Source: Streptococcus taonis (GTDB lineage Bacteria; Bacillota; Bacilli; Lactobacillales; Streptococcaceae). From it: DNA of 52,158 nt. The DNA lies in NCBI RefSeq assembly GCF_029948085.1, contig NZ_JARZZP010000016.1, positions 1 to 52,158 of the forward strand, given 5' to 3'. Below the pieces are notes generated by a model. That model was not told the origin of the DNA. It ran no database searches and worked only from the letters and a program-made list of their open reading frames with translations. This document shows, one piece after another, positions 18,863 through 30,578 of the stretch. Both the position numbers and the translations under genes were made by a program. Positions within the stretch are counted from its first letter, which is position 1, and each line of letters starts with the position of its first letter.

Positions 18863-19422
18863 CAATCCGCCTCCCACTCACTCTTCAGCAAACCATATAT
18901 CAGACTGTCACAGCGGTTTCCTTGAATATCTTTACGGTCTCGGATTCGAGCTTCGAGGGTAAATCCAAGTTTTTCTGCGACTCGTTGACTTTGGACATTA
19001 TAACCAAAACAATTCAGCTCAATCTTGTGAAGACCCAAATCTTTAAAACCTAAGTCAATCAAGGCACGGGCTGCTTCTGGCACATAACCTCGACCCCAAT
19101 AGTCTGGGTGCAAGGTATAGCCAATCTCCAGCACATCGTCTTCGTGGCGACGATTGAAGTCAACAGAGCCGATGATTGTATCCGTCCCTTTGACAACAAT
19201 TCCATAGCCAGCTGGGAGATTTTCCTTTTGATTGCGATCAGGAAGGATATGCTCCAGATAATAAATCTCGTCTTCCAAGGTCTTGACGGGTGGAAAACCT
19301 GCTGGGTAAGAGACTTCTGGACGCCTAGCATAGTCAAAGATATCCTCAGCATCCGGCACGGTACGGACTCGTAAGACCAGTCGCTCCGTTTCGATTTTTT
19401 CTGGCAGTTCAGCTCTTGTCAT
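18862..19422 (-). CDS. GNAT N-acetyltransferase (RimJ/RimL type)
   Basis: A 186-residue acetyltransferase of the RimJ/RimL-like GNAT group. It opens with IETERLVLR, has the VLEIGYTLHPDYWGRGYVPEA acetyl-CoA region split by the typical WGRGY motif, and ends with a conserved NxxSxRVAEKLGF-like segment. The substrate may be a protein N-terminus or small amine. The ATG at 19422 was chosen because GAGGAAGAAGG precedes it and the residues upstream do not belong to the fold. It overlaps the flavin reductase gene by 14 bases. Confidence 0.85.
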   Translation of the reverse strand: MTRAELPEKIETERLVLRVRTVPDAEDIFDYARRPEVSYPAGFPPVKTLEDEIYYLEHILPDRNQKENLPAGYGIVVKGTDTIIGSVDFNRRHEDDVLEIGYTLHPDYWGRGYVPEAARALIDLGFKDLGLHKIELNCFGYNVQSQRVAEKLGFTLEARIRDRKDIQGNRCDSLIYGLLKSEWEAD

Positions 19423-19987
19423 CCTTCTTCCTCGCTTTCTTAATGAAGCTCCCCATGGGATTGACTCGGTCATCCAGATAACGGTAAACGCGTTGATGAC
19501 TGTCCCCCATAAAGTAAGTTGGGGCAAAGCGGTCATTTTTAAAATGCTCTTTATCGTCCAAGAGCTCTGGATCAGCCAGTCGCTCGAGAATCTTGGCAAA
19601 GATATGGCAGATGCCATCTTCCTCGATAATCCGATCTACCTGACAGTCCAATACGACTGGACATGCCTCTAAAATCGGGGCCTGAGTCCGTACAGAAATC
19701 TCGTAGTCAAGCCCTAGGTATTTTAACTTTTCCCGATGGCTGATAAAACCAGCCTGCTCCATTTCGAGCATGAAGTTTTCATCAGGGATGTTTACGGTAA
19801 ACTGTTGATAATGCTTAATCTGGTCAGCCGCATTTTCCTCAGCGCCAACACCAATGACCAGCCAATCTCCCAGGCTATAAGAGGAACTGCAGGTCGTGAT
19901 ATTGTGCCCAAAGTTCTTGTCCTGATATCCCAAGATAAAGATAGGAAAACCATAGTAGAGCTTGCTGGTGTTAAAAGATTGTTTCAT
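19409..19987 (-). CDS. Flavin reductase / flavoredoxin-like protein
   Basis: A 192-residue FMN-binding split-barrel protein of the flavin reductase-like family. The N-terminus (YYGFPIFILG) and the SLGDWLVIGV and FTVNIPDENF segments match the barrel that binds FMN. Family members act as flavin reductases or flavoredoxins, and the partner here is unknown. An AGGAGG lies directly upstream of the ATG. It is the first gene after the T-box leader, so it is expected to respond to uncharged tRNA together with valS, for reasons that are not obvious. Confidence 0.85.
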   Translation of the reverse strand: MKQSFNTSKLYYGFPIFILGYQDKNFGHNITTCSSSYSLGDWLVIGVGAEENAADQIKHYQQFTVNIPDENFMLEMEQAGFISHREKLKYLGLDYEISVRTQAPILEACPVVLDCQVDRIIEEDGICHIFAKILERLADPELLDDKEHFKNDRFAPTYFMGDSHQRVYRYLDDRVNPMGSFIKKARKKDDKS

Positions 19988-20002
19988 GACAACCTCCTTT
20001 GG

Positions 20003-20290
20003 CTAGGGGTCTAAAATAAAAATCGCCCCTGCCATCAATCTGACAGGGACGAATGTGTTAATCCGCGGTACCACCCAATTTCGGGCAGATGCCCGCAACT
20101 TTAATCTTCTTGTTTCTCTTTTGTTATGACGGCTTAGTTCGCTTTGGCCTACTTGAGTACAGCCTGCAACTCGCTGTCTAGTCCTAAAAGGAAACAAAAA
20201 GATTTATATTTCAATTTTTAATTTCATCCATTAGCAACCAGTTTTGACACATTTGTGGACTTCTCAGCACCGCCACTTTCTGTATAATGT
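20003..20290 (-). promoter_or_regulatory. T-box leader, probably valine-responsive
   Basis: On the minus strand the T-box core GGGTGGTACCGCGG (plus about 20067-20054) is followed by an 11-pair terminator (plus 20024-20034 with 20041-20051) and a T tract. The TGGT bulge would pair with a tRNA ending ACCA, which fits the discriminator A of tRNA-Val. A stem I region starts near 20280. The specifier codon was not identified with confidence; valine is inferred from valS in the operon. Confidence 0.9.
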
Positions 20291-20359
20291 GGGATTCAAA
20301 ACACCTCTAATGGCTTTATTTTAACAAGTTTTTGACGGAAATGCAAGGGACAAGAAAGA

Positions 20360-20755
20360 TTACTTGAACTTGATGCCGTTTTCTTTTAATTTCTTGATCG
20401 TAGCTGGACCGATTCCTTTCAAGGCAAGGAGTTCTTTCTCTGTCCAGTTTTTGAAGTCAGCAGCAGATTTGATACCTTCATCGTAGAAAGTTTTAGCACG
20501 GTCAAGTGGAAGTCCGCCTAGGTTAGATGCGAACTCTTCAACAGAAGTCGTAACCTTGTGGGCTTGCTCTTTAGTTGCTTCTACAGCTTTTTCTACTTGC
20601 TTAGAGACAGCTTTTCCAGCCTCGCTTGCTGCATTTTCTGCATGTTTAACGACTTTCTTTGTTTCTTCGACAACCTTGTTTACAGTGCTTGAAAATGCAC
20701 CTGAGCGACGTAGGCTGTTTCTCAATTGTTTTTTACGTTGGAGTGTCTTTGACAT
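20360..20755 (-). CDS. Helix-hairpin-helix protein with coiled-coil N-terminus
   Basis: A 131-residue protein with a basic N-terminus (SKTLQRKKQLRNSLRR), a long Ala/Lys/Glu-rich helix (about 25-75) and a C-terminal helix-hairpin-helix (LLALKGIGPATIKKLKENG, about 108-126) of the type that binds DNA non-specifically. Such small HhH proteins occur in streptococci without an assigned role. AAAGGA precedes the ATG and a good promoter lies upstream, so it is a single-gene unit. A nucleoid-associated or structural function is an inference. Confidence 0.8.
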   Translation of the reverse strand: MSKTLQRKKQLRNSLRRSGAFSSTVNKVVEETKKVVKHAENAASEAGKAVSKQVEKAVEATKEQAHKVTTSVEEFASNLGGLPLDRAKTFYDEGIKSAADFKNWTEKELLALKGIGPATIKKLKENGIKFK

Positions 20756-20817
20756 GATAAAATCCTTTCAATAAAAAATCCCTGTGGCTGAACAAGGATC
20801 GAATCTCTATGGTTTTA

Positions 20818-20846
20818 TTGTATCAACTTTCTTTAGGAATTGCAAG
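20818..20846 (-). promoter_or_regulatory. Promoter of the HhH protein gene
   Basis: Minus-strand TTGCAA (20846-20841) and TACAAT (20823-20818) are separated by 17 bases. Confidence 0.7.
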
Positions 20847-20932
20847 GCTTGGTATACTGGAAATATAGGAGATATATGGGAAATTTCACCGTAGAATGAT
20901 AGACGATAATAGAAGAAAAATGAAAAATATGG

Positions 20933-20938
20933 TATAAT
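20933..20938 (+). promoter_or_regulatory. Extended -10 promoter of uppS-cdsA-rseP-proS
   Basis: TATAAT preceded by TGG gives an extended -10 (TGnTATAAT). No clear -35 is present, as is common with this promoter class. Confidence 0.65.
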
Positions 20939-20970
20939 GAAACGATAGATTTTTGAATAGGAATACAATC

Positions 20971-21723
20971 ATGTTTGGATTTTTAAAAAAAGATAAAGCA
21001 ACAGAAGCCCCCACAATGGTGCCTGACCACATCGGTGTTATTATGGATGGGAATGGCCGTTGGGCTAAAAAACGGATGCAGCCACGTGTCTTTGGGCATA
21101 AGGCTGGGATGGATGCATTGAGAAAGGTAGCGATTGCTGCTAGTGATATGGGTGTCAAAGCCTTGACGGTCTATGCCTTCTCAACTGAAAATTGGACACG
21201 TCCAGACCAGGAAGTCAAGTTTATCATGAACTTACCTGTTGAATTTTATGATAAGTTTGTTCCCGAATTGCATCAGAAGAACATGAAGATTCAAATGATT
21301 GGGGAGACTGATCGTTTGCCGAAGCAGACTTTTGATGCTCTTAAAAAGGCAGAAGAGCTGACTAAGTTAAATACAGGATTGATTCTCAATTTTGCCCTTA
21401 ATTATGGTGGACGAGCTGAAATTACACAAGCGGTCAAGTTGATTGCACAGGATGTTTTAGATGCTAAGATCAATCCTGGTGATATCACAGAGGAATTGAT
21501 TGGGGAATACCTCTTTACGGGACATTTGCCAAAAGTCTTGCGTGATCCTGACTTGATTATTCGGACCAGCGGTGAACTTCGTTTGAGTAATTTCTTGCCT
21601 TGGCAGGCTGCTTATAGCGAGCTCTATTTCACGGATGTCTTGTGGCCTGACTTTGATGAGGAAGCCTTGAAAGATGCTATCATCGAGTACAATCGTCGCA
21701 ACCGTCGTTTTGGAGGAGTTTAG
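20971..21723 (+). CDS. uppS: Undecaprenyl diphosphate synthase
   Basis: A 250-residue cis-prenyltransferase that makes the C55 lipid carrier precursor for peptidoglycan and teichoic acids. The conserved IMDGNGRWAK motif carries the catalytic Asp (about residue 25). The RTSGELRLSNFLPWQ motif and the terminal DVLWPDF/RNRRFGG segment are present. The ATG at 20971 was chosen because AGGA lies eight bases upstream, whereas the longer frame from 20953 starts at TTG. cdsA follows after eight bases, the usual streptococcal order. Confidence 0.97.
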   Translation: MFGFLKKDKATEAPTMVPDHIGVIMDGNGRWAKKRMQPRVFGHKAGMDALRKVAIAASDMGVKALTVYAFSTENWTRPDQEVKFIMNLPVEFYDKFVPELHQKNMKIQMIGETDRLPKQTFDALKKAEELTKLNTGLILNFALNYGGRAEITQAVKLIAQDVLDAKINPGDITEELIGEYLFTGHLPKVLRDPDLIIRTSGELRLSNFLPWQAAYSELYFTDVLWPDFDEEALKDAIIEYNRRNRRFGGV

Positions 21724-21731
21724 GAGATATT

Positions 21732-22535
21732 ATGATACAGGATTTACAAAAGAGAACCCTTTTTGCTATCTTGGCCTTGGCTATCTTTATCCCAATCTTG
21801 GCGATTGGTGGCTTATGGCTCCAGATTGCCATGGGGGTTGTGGCTATGTTGGGAGTACATGAGTTACTGCGCATGAAGGGTTTAAATACCATGACGCCTG
21901 AAGGTCTCTTGACTTTACTAGCGACTTTTGCTCTGACCGTACCTTTGGAAAACTACTGGAAGTTTTTACCTGTAGATGGGAATGTTGTAGCTTATAGTGT
22001 CGTGATACTGATTTTACTAGGGGCAACAGTCTTCAGCAAGAACTATACTATTGAGGATGCTGTTTTTCCGATTGCCATGAGTTTTTATGTTGGCTTTGGT
22101 TTTAATGCTTTGGTCGATGCTCGTATTGCAGGTTTGGATAAGGCGCTTTTGGGACTGTGTATGGTCTGGGCAACCGATAGTGGTGCTTATCTGGTAGGGA
22201 TGAAGTTTGGTAAGAGAAAGCTAGCTCCGAGAGTTTCCCCTAACAAGACCATAGAGGGTGCTATGGGGGGTATCGTGGCTGCTATGCTAGTGACTTTGAT
22301 TTTTATGCTAGTTGATAGTACCGTTGCTTTACCTTATGGAATTTACAAAATGATGGTCTTTGCTATTTTCTTTAGTATAGCTGGTCAGTTGGGCGATTTG
22401 ATTGAAAGTGCTATGAAACGTCACTTTGGTGTCAAAGACTCAGGCAAGTTTATCCCAGGTCATGGTGGGGTATTGGATCGTTTTGATTGCATGCTGGCTG
22501 TCTTCCCTATTATGCACCTCTTTGGCTTATTTTAA
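21732..22535 (+). CDS. cdsA: Phosphatidate cytidylyltransferase
   Basis: A 267-residue integral membrane enzyme that converts phosphatidic acid and CTP to CDP-diacylglycerol, the branch point for membrane phospholipids. About eight hydrophobic helices are visible. The C-terminal family signature is intact: SAMKRHFGVKDSGKFIPGHG followed by a DR[FM]D segment (about 222-254). It lies between uppS and rseP in a lipid/envelope operon and its ribosome site (GGAG) is close to the ATG. Confidence 0.96.
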   Translation: MIQDLQKRTLFAILALAIFIPILAIGGLWLQIAMGVVAMLGVHELLRMKGLNTMTPEGLLTLLATFALTVPLENYWKFLPVDGNVVAYSVVILILLGATVFSKNYTIEDAVFPIAMSFYVGFGFNALVDARIAGLDKALLGLCMVWATDSGAYLVGMKFGKRKLAPRVSPNKTIEGAMGGIVAAMLVTLIFMLVDSTVALPYGIYKMMVFAIFFSIAGQLGDLIESAMKRHFGVKDSGKFIPGHGGVLDRFDCMLAVFPIMHLFGLF

Positions 22536-22556
22536 GGAAAGGTAAATAGAAATTAA

Positions 22557-25684
<3,128 letters not shown>

Positions 25685-25703
25685 AATCTATAATCAGAAG
25701 AAA

Positions 25704-25742
25704 AACAAGACAAAAATGTAACTAGTTTTTGCCTTGTTTTTT
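25704..25742 (+). terminator. Terminator of uppS-cdsA-rseP-proS
   Basis: AACAAGACAAAAA pairs with TTTTTGCCTTGTT with one mismatch, followed by six T. Confidence 0.75.
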
Positions 25743-25767
25743 CTGTATAATGAGAGAAAGTAAGACC

Positions 25768-25914
25768 CAATGAAAATCAAAGAGCAAACTAGGAAACTAG
25801 CCGCAGGTTGCTCAAAACACCGTTTTGAGGTTGTGGATAGAACTGACGAAGTCAGTAACACATATACGGCAAGGCGACGTTGACGCGGTTTGAATTTGAT
25901 TTTCGAAGAGTATA
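25768..25914. repeat. BOX element (pneumococcal-type intergenic repeat)
   Basis: The right part (about 25865-25914) matches boxA: TACGGCAAGGCGACGTTGACG, then CGGTTTGAA and TTTTCGAAGAGTATA. The left end, with TGAAAATCAAAGAGCAAACTA and GAAACTAGCCGCAGGTTGCTC around an AAACACCGTTTT hairpin, matches boxC, and a boxB-like middle (about 25825-25862) is present. The copy therefore reads A-B-C from right to left. BOX elements are transcribed mobile repeats typical of S. pneumoniae and close relatives. This one lies in the leader of the GH1 gene. Confidence 0.9.
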
Positions 25915-25944
25915 AACATTAAAAGCGTAAAAAGAGGTAGTACT

Positions 25945-27324
25945 ATGCTAAAATTTCCAAAGGATTTTGTCTGGGGGTCCTCAACTTCTGGACCACAGAC
26001 AGAAGGACGAGTGCCTGGTGACGGCAAGGGAGATAATCTCTGGGATTATTGGTACCAAGTAGAGCCAAACCGTTACTACAATGGTATTGGACCAGACAAA
26101 ACGTCGACCTTCTATGAAAACTGGGAAAAGGATATCGAACTCTTGTTAGAAACTGGCCACACAGCCTTTCGAACTTCTATCCAGTGGTCTCGTATTTTCC
26201 CACAGGGCCGTGGAGAAGTCAACCCTCAAGGGGTGGCTTTCTACCGTCAGGTATTTGAAGCCATCAAGGCCAAGGGTATTCGCCTCTTAGTCAATCTCTA
26301 TCACTTTGACCTGCCTTTTGCCCTTCAAGAAGATGGAGATGGTTGGGAAAATAAAGCAACTATTAAAGCTTATGAAGACTATGCTCGTTTCTGTTTTGAG
26401 ACCTACGGTGACCTTGTGGACCAATGGATTACCTTCAATGAGCCTATCGTTCCTGTAGAGTTTGGCTATTTCTATGATGCCCATTACCCTCATAAGGTAG
26501 ATGCCAAAGCAGCGGTTAAGGTTGCCTATCATACCCAGCTAGCTAGCACTCTTGCGGTCAAAGCCTGCCATGAGGTCTTGCCTGGTTCTAAGATTGGGAT
26601 CGTCCTCAACTTGACACCAGCCTATCCACGTAGCCAACATCCTGCAGACGTGAAAGCTGCTCGCATTGCTGACCTCTTCCAGGCACAATCTTTCCTAGAT
26701 CCGTCTGTTTTAGGAGCTTATCCAGAAGAATTGGTGGAGATTTTAGCTGAGCATGATTTGCTGCCAGAATACACAGCCGAAGAATTGGAACTCATTCGTG
26801 AGAACACCGTTGACTTCCTAGGAGTCAACTACTACCAACCTTTGCGTGTTATGGCGCCGCGTTTTGCTAAGCATCCTGACAGTCCGCTCTTGCCAGAGCA
26901 TTTCTATGAACCTTACGTCATGCCTGGTCGTAAGATCAATCCACACCGCGGTTGGGAAATCTATGAGCAAGGAATTTATGACATTGCCCAAAATATCAAG
27001 GAAAACTACGGCAATATTGAGTGGATGCTGACAGAGAATGGGATGGGCGTTGAAGGTGAAGATAAATTCCGTGAAAATGGAATGATCCAGGATGATTACC
27101 GTATCGACTTTGTCAAAGGTCATCTGCGTGAGCTTCATCGTGCTATCGAAGACGGTGCCAACTGTAAAGGCTACTTGATCTGGACCTTTATCGATTGCTG
27201 GTCATGGCTCAATAGCTATAAAAACCGTTATGGTTTGGTCGAGCTTGACCTTGAAACGCAAGAACGTCGCCTGAAAAAATCAGGCCACTGGTTCAAAGAA
27301 CTCAGCGACAATAATGGATTTTAA
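25945..27324 (+). CDS. GH1 family 6-phospho-beta-glucosidase
   Basis: A 459-residue glycoside hydrolase family 1 enzyme. The N-terminal FVWGSSTSGPQTEG, the acid/base Glu in TFNEP (about 166) and the nucleophile Glu in TENG (about 363) are intact. The C-terminal KNRYGLVELD and adjacent Ser/Lys pattern suits phosphorylated beta-glucosides. Such enzymes usually pair with a PTS transporter, but none adjoins it, so its substrate must be imported elsewhere. AGAGGTAG precedes the ATG and a BOX element occupies the leader. A plain beta-glucosidase is the alternative. Confidence 0.88.
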   Translation: MLKFPKDFVWGSSTSGPQTEGRVPGDGKGDNLWDYWYQVEPNRYYNGIGPDKTSTFYENWEKDIELLLETGHTAFRTSIQWSRIFPQGRGEVNPQGVAFYRQVFEAIKAKGIRLLVNLYHFDLPFALQEDGDGWENKATIKAYEDYARFCFETYGDLVDQWITFNEPIVPVEFGYFYDAHYPHKVDAKAAVKVAYHTQLASTLAVKACHEVLPGSKIGIVLNLTPAYPRSQHPADVKAARIADLFQAQSFLDPSVLGAYPEELVEILAEHDLLPEYTAEELELIRENTVDFLGVNYYQPLRVMAPRFAKHPDSPLLPEHFYEPYVMPGRKINPHRGWEIYEQGIYDIAQNIKENYGNIEWMLTENGMGVEGEDKFRENGMIQDDYRIDFVKGHLRELHRAIEDGANCKGYLIWTFIDCWSWLNSYKNRYGLVELDLETQERRLKKSGHWFKELSDNNGF

Positions 27325-27344
27325 GCTACTTTTCAAATAGATTC

Positions 27345-27396
27345 AAAAAAACCATTGGAAATGAACTCCTCGATTTGAGAGTTTCCAATGGTTTTT
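27345..27396. terminator. Bidirectional terminator between convergent genes
   Basis: AAAACCATTGGAAA pairs with TTTCCAATGGTTTT around a 20-base loop that contains a further CTC/GAG pairing. A's precede the hairpin and T's follow it, so it serves the GH1 gene and the minus-strand rhomboid gene. Confidence 0.85.
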
Positions 27397-27402
27397 CTTG
27401 TT

Positions 27403-28077
27403 TTATAATAGTCCGATAAAAAGCATCAAGGCTGATAAAACAATGAAAGCTAGGCTTGCTAGACCACGTTGGCCTGGACTGTAAATTTTTCGTTCGCCTC
27501 GAACTGGGAAGACGATAGCTAGTAATGCGCCACCGACAGCTCCACCTACGTGTCCAGTAAGACTGATACCAGGTATTAAAACACTACCTACTAGGTTGAT
27601 GACCAAGAGGGAGAGATAGGATTGACCAAGCTGTTGGAGGTAGGGATTGCGTGAAGCATACCGAAGGACGACAATAGATGCGAACATGCCGTAGAGGGCA
27701 GTTGAAGCACCTGCGGTAATGGCATCAGGGCTAAAAACTAGGACAAAGAGATTTCCCATCATACCTGATAGAAGGTAGATAAAGAAAAACTGTTTGGAGC
27801 CAAAGATTTGCTCCATCTGACGTCCCAAAAAGTAGAGGGATAGCATATTGACTAAAAAGTGCTCCAAGCCAATGTGTACAAAGGTTGCGGAGAATAAGCG
27901 CCAGATTTGTTCAGGCATGGCCTTGATAGCAGGAGGATAAACAGCTCCAAACCGATACAAGGTGGCTGCGCTTGTGTAATTGAAACCGCTAGTTAGAAAC
28001 ATGAGTATAAAAACTAGGGTTGTCACGAGGAGAAAGAAGCTCGTGACAGGATAACGACGATCAAAAATCTTTTTCAT
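27403..28077 (-). CDS. Rhomboid family intramembrane serine protease
   Basis: A 224-residue rhomboid protease with six or seven membrane helices. The HxxxN motif (HIGLEHFLVN) in the second helix, the catalytic Ser in GASTALYG and the catalytic His in GHVGGAVGG are all present, so it should be active against membrane substrates. The ATG at 28077 was chosen because GAGGAGG lies upstream. The longer frame runs back inside the cyclo-ligase gene, which it overlaps by 17 bases. The order cyclo-ligase then rhomboid is common in streptococci. Confidence 0.92.
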   Translation of the reverse strand: MKKIFDRRYPVTSFFLLVTTLVFILMFLTSGFNYTSAATLYRFGAVYPPAIKAMPEQIWRLFSATFVHIGLEHFLVNMLSLYFLGRQMEQIFGSKQFFFIYLLSGMMGNLFVLVFSPDAITAGASTALYGMFASIVVLRYASRNPYLQQLGQSYLSLLVINLVGSVLIPGISLTGHVGGAVGGALLAIVFPVRGERKIYSPGQRGLASLAFIVLSALMLFIGLL

Positions 28078-28600
28078 AGATGAGTACCTCCTCAACAGGA
28101 ATATCGAAGTGCTCAGGTTGAAAGTCCTGAATCTGACAAGGATAAAGTGTACTAATGGTATGGCCTGGGAAATGCTCCAAGTAGCGGTCGTAGTAGCCAC
28201 CACCGTAGCCAACCCGATAGCCAGAAGGATTGAAAGCCAAACCAGGAACATGAATCAAGTCAATCAGAGAGGGTTCAATGATTGAGAAGTTTCCTTTGGG
28301 TTCAAGAAGTCCAAAAGAATTTCGTTCGAGTTTCTCTGGTTCATATAGAACAAAGTCCATTTTCCCATGTGGATAAGTTTTGGGAATGAGAATCGTCTTT
28401 CCATCTTTCTGAGCTTGTTCGATAAGTTTAGCTGTCTGAAATTCATGAGGAAAAGATAGGTAAGTGGCAATAGTTTTTGCTTCCTTATAAAAAGGATGTT
28501 GAAAGAACTGCTCTGTGAGCCAATCGTTCATGCTCTGCTTTTCTTCCTTAGATAGAGACTTGAGTTCTTGTAAGACCTGCTTGCGTAAGCTTTTTTTCAT
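28061..28600 (-). CDS. 5-formyltetrahydrofolate cyclo-ligase
   Basis: A 179-residue enzyme that converts 5-formyl-THF to 5,10-methenyl-THF with ATP, recycling the folate pool. The C-terminal family signature is intact: PGLAFNPSGYRVGYGGGYYDR (about 117-137, split here by the variable residues) with the ATP-binding glycine cluster. The N-terminus begins with a basic helix (KKSLRKQVLQELKSL) as expected. It starts three bases after the deacetylase stop and overlaps the rhomboid gene. Confidence 0.94.
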   Translation of the reverse strand: MKKSLRKQVLQELKSLSKEEKQSMNDWLTEQFFQHPFYKEAKTIATYLSFPHEFQTAKLIEQAQKDGKTILIPKTYPHGKMDFVLYEPEKLERNSFGLLEPKGNFSIIEPSLIDLIHVPGLAFNPSGYRVGYGGGYYDRYLEHFPGHTISTLYPCQIQDFQPEHFDIPVEEVLIYEKDF

Positions 28601-28603
28601 AGT

Positions 28604-29734
28604 TTACTCCGCAACTTTCTTTGCTAAGAAGCTTGATACAGCTTCGACACCGATAGCTAGAGCTTCTTCTTTAGGACTCATCTTTGGATGGTGAAGGGCG
28701 TAGGGACTATCAATACCTAGCCAGAACATGACGCCAGGAACCTTTGAAAGAAGATACCCAAAGTCTTCTCCTGTCATGGCAGGTTCAATATCGATTAGTT
28801 CAATGCCCTCTTTTTCATCAAAGAAGGTCATCAATTCACGGGCTAGTTCAGGGTTGTTTTCGACAGGCAAATAACCTCCCTGCTTGAGTTCAACTTCCAC
28901 TTCCATATCAAAGGCAGCTGCCACACCTTCTGCGATAGCTTTGACACGTTTTTGAACCAAGAGACTCATATTGTGTGTAAGAGCTCGAATGGTTCCATGT
29001 AAGAAGGCTGTATCAGCGATGACATTATTGGTTGTACCAGCTTGAAAAACACCGAAAGTGACAACAGCTCCCTCGATAGGATCGACATTACGGCTGACAA
29101 CCGACTGAACTTGGGTCACAAAATAGCTAGCTGCAACCAGAGCGTCGTTGGCTTCATGTGGAAAGGCAGCGTGACCGCCTTTACCCTTAAAGCGAATCTT
29201 AACTTCACATGTTCCTGCAAAGAGTGTATGGGTATTGGTCGCAATTTGTCCAACTTTTAAGTCTGGACGAACATGAAGTCCATAGAATTGGTCAGGCAAC
29301 CAGTCGCCAAAAGCATCATCTTCATACATGAGCATACCACCTGCTTCGTTTTCTTCTGCAGGTTGGAAGAGAAAGAGGAGATTGTTTTTTGGTTGGTTTT
29401 CTAAAGCACGTTCGAGACTTCCCAGGGCAATGGTCATGTGAAAATCATGTCCACAAGCATGCATGCGTTCTGGGTGCTGAGAGGCAAAAGGAAGACCTGT
29501 TTGTTCAACAATCGGGAGTCCGTCGATGTCTGTTCGCCAACCAATGGTACGTTCTGGCTGACTTCCTTGCAAGTAAACTAAAATACCTGTTCGCCAGGTA
29601 CGAATCTGAACAAAATCCTTACCAGCTGTTAATGTTTCAATAACATTGAGTAAATAAGCGTGAGTCTTGAATTCTTCTAAACCAATCTCAGGAATTTGGT
29701 GAAGATCGCGTCGAGTTTGAATCAAATCTAACAT
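28604..29734 (-). CDS. dapL: N-acetyldiaminopimelate deacetylase
   Basis: A 376-residue M20-family metallo-amidohydrolase. The ACGHDFHMT metal-binding motif (about 92-100), PAEENEAGG (about 127-135) and the dimerisation domain with [10 protein letters not shown] are intact. General M20 amidohydrolases look similar, but dapH lies just upstream, so N-acetyl-diaminopimelate is the likely substrate in the acetylase branch of lysine and peptidoglycan synthesis. A hairpin separates it from dapH and may lower its expression. Confidence 0.93.
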   Translation of the reverse strand: MLDLIQTRRDLHQIPEIGLEEFKTHAYLLNVIETLTAGKDFVQIRTWRTGILVYLQGSQPERTIGWRTDIDGLPIVEQTGLPFASQHPERMHACGHDFHMTIALGSLERALENQPKNNLLFLFQPAEENEAGGMLMYEDDAFGDWLPDQFYGLHVRPDLKVGQIATNTHTLFAGTCEVKIRFKGKGGHAAFPHEANDALVAASYFVTQVQSVVSRNVDPIEGAVVTFGVFQAGTTNNVIADTAFLHGTIRALTHNMSLLVQKRVKAIAEGVAAAFDMEVEVELKQGGYLPVENNPELARELMTFFDEKEGIELIDIEPAMTGEDFGYLLSKVPGVMFWLGIDSPYALHHPKMSPKEEALAIGVEAVSSFLAKKVAE

Positions 29735-29755
29735 AGTTAATTTCCTTCTATTGAT

Positions 29756-29787
29756 ACGAGAAAGAGGCTGGAAATATTTCCGCCTCT
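29756..29787 (-). terminator. Weak terminator or attenuator between dapH and dapL
   Basis: On the minus strand AGAGGC-GGAAAT pairs with ATTTCC-GCCTCT with one bulged A, followed by only a short TTTCTC run. It probably lets part of the transcript through to dapL. Confidence 0.55.
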
Positions 29788-29795
29788 GTTACTAA

Positions 29796-30494
29796 TTACA
29801 AGGTGCGAAGCGCATCCTCTAGCGCTGTTTTTTGTTGGGTTTGGCTATCGATTTCCTTGATAACACGAGCTGGGACACCTGCTACCACAACATTTTCAGG
29901 AACATCTTGAGTGACGATAGCGCCTGCTGCAACAACAGAACCACTACCGATTTGAACACCTTCGATAACTACAGCGTTAGCACCGATGAGAACATTGTCA
30001 CCGACACGGACAGGTTCAGCACTAGCTGGCTCGATAACGCCTGCAAGAACAGCACCTGCACCAACGTGGCTATTTTTACCGACAATAGCGCGTCCACCAA
30101 GGATAGCTCCCATATCAATCATAGTGCCAGATCCGATTTCTGCACCGATATTGATAACAGCCCCCATCATGATAACAGCGTTGTCGCCAATCTCAACCTG
30201 GTCACGGATGATAGCACCTGGCTCGATACGCGCATTGATATCACGTTTATCAAGGAGAGGCACAGCAGAGTTGCGAGCATCTTGTTCAACAACATAGTCC
30301 TTGTTTTCTGTAAGTCCTTCAAGAAGTGGAGCGATATCTTTCCAGTCTCCAAAAAGAACATTCCCAAGCTTGATAACAGAGGCAGGGATAGCTCCAGCAA
30401 GTTGCCCCTCAAAGGTCACTTTTACACTTGTCTTTTTCTCAGCATTTGCGATAAATTGGATAATTTCTTGTGCATTCATTTTTGTAGCAGTCAT
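29796..30494 (-). CDS. dapH: Tetrahydrodipicolinate N-acetyltransferase
   Basis: A 232-residue left-handed beta-helix acyltransferase that acetylates tetrahydrodipicolinate in the acetyl branch of diaminopimelate/lysine synthesis. The N-terminal alpha/beta domain (about 1-80) is followed by hexapeptide repeats (about 90-205, for example IGDNAV, IGAEIG, VGAGAV, IGANAV). dapL follows downstream, giving two consecutive steps. It has its own extended -10 promoter. Its regular codon pattern leaves a long open frame on the opposite strand that is not a gene. Confidence 0.96.
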   Translation of the reverse strand: MTATKMNAQEIIQFIANAEKKTSVKVTFEGQLAGAIPASVIKLGNVLFGDWKDIAPLLEGLTENKDYVVEQDARNSAVPLLDKRDINARIEPGAIIRDQVEIGDNAVIMMGAVINIGAEIGSGTMIDMGAILGGRAIVGKNSHVGAGAVLAGVIEPASAEPVRVGDNVLIGANAVVIEGVQIGSGSVVAAGAIVTQDVPENVVVAGVPARVIKEIDSQTQQKTALEDALRTL

Positions 30495-30525
30495 AGGTGT
30501 CTCCTCACTCTTTGTAATGCTTACT

Positions 30526-30559
30526 ATTCTACCAAAAAAGGCTTCAATTTTGAAGCCTT
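30526..30559 (-). promoter_or_regulatory. Terminator of the EamA gene abutting the dapH promoter
   Basis: AAGGCTTCA/TGAAGCCTT (30559-30538) with a T tract ends the EamA transcript. It runs directly into TGGTAGAAT (30534-30526), an extended -10 promoter for dapH. The T tract and the promoter share bases, so the two signals are fused. Confidence 0.75.
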
Positions 30560-30578
30560 AAGTGTTAAAAGAAGGTGT

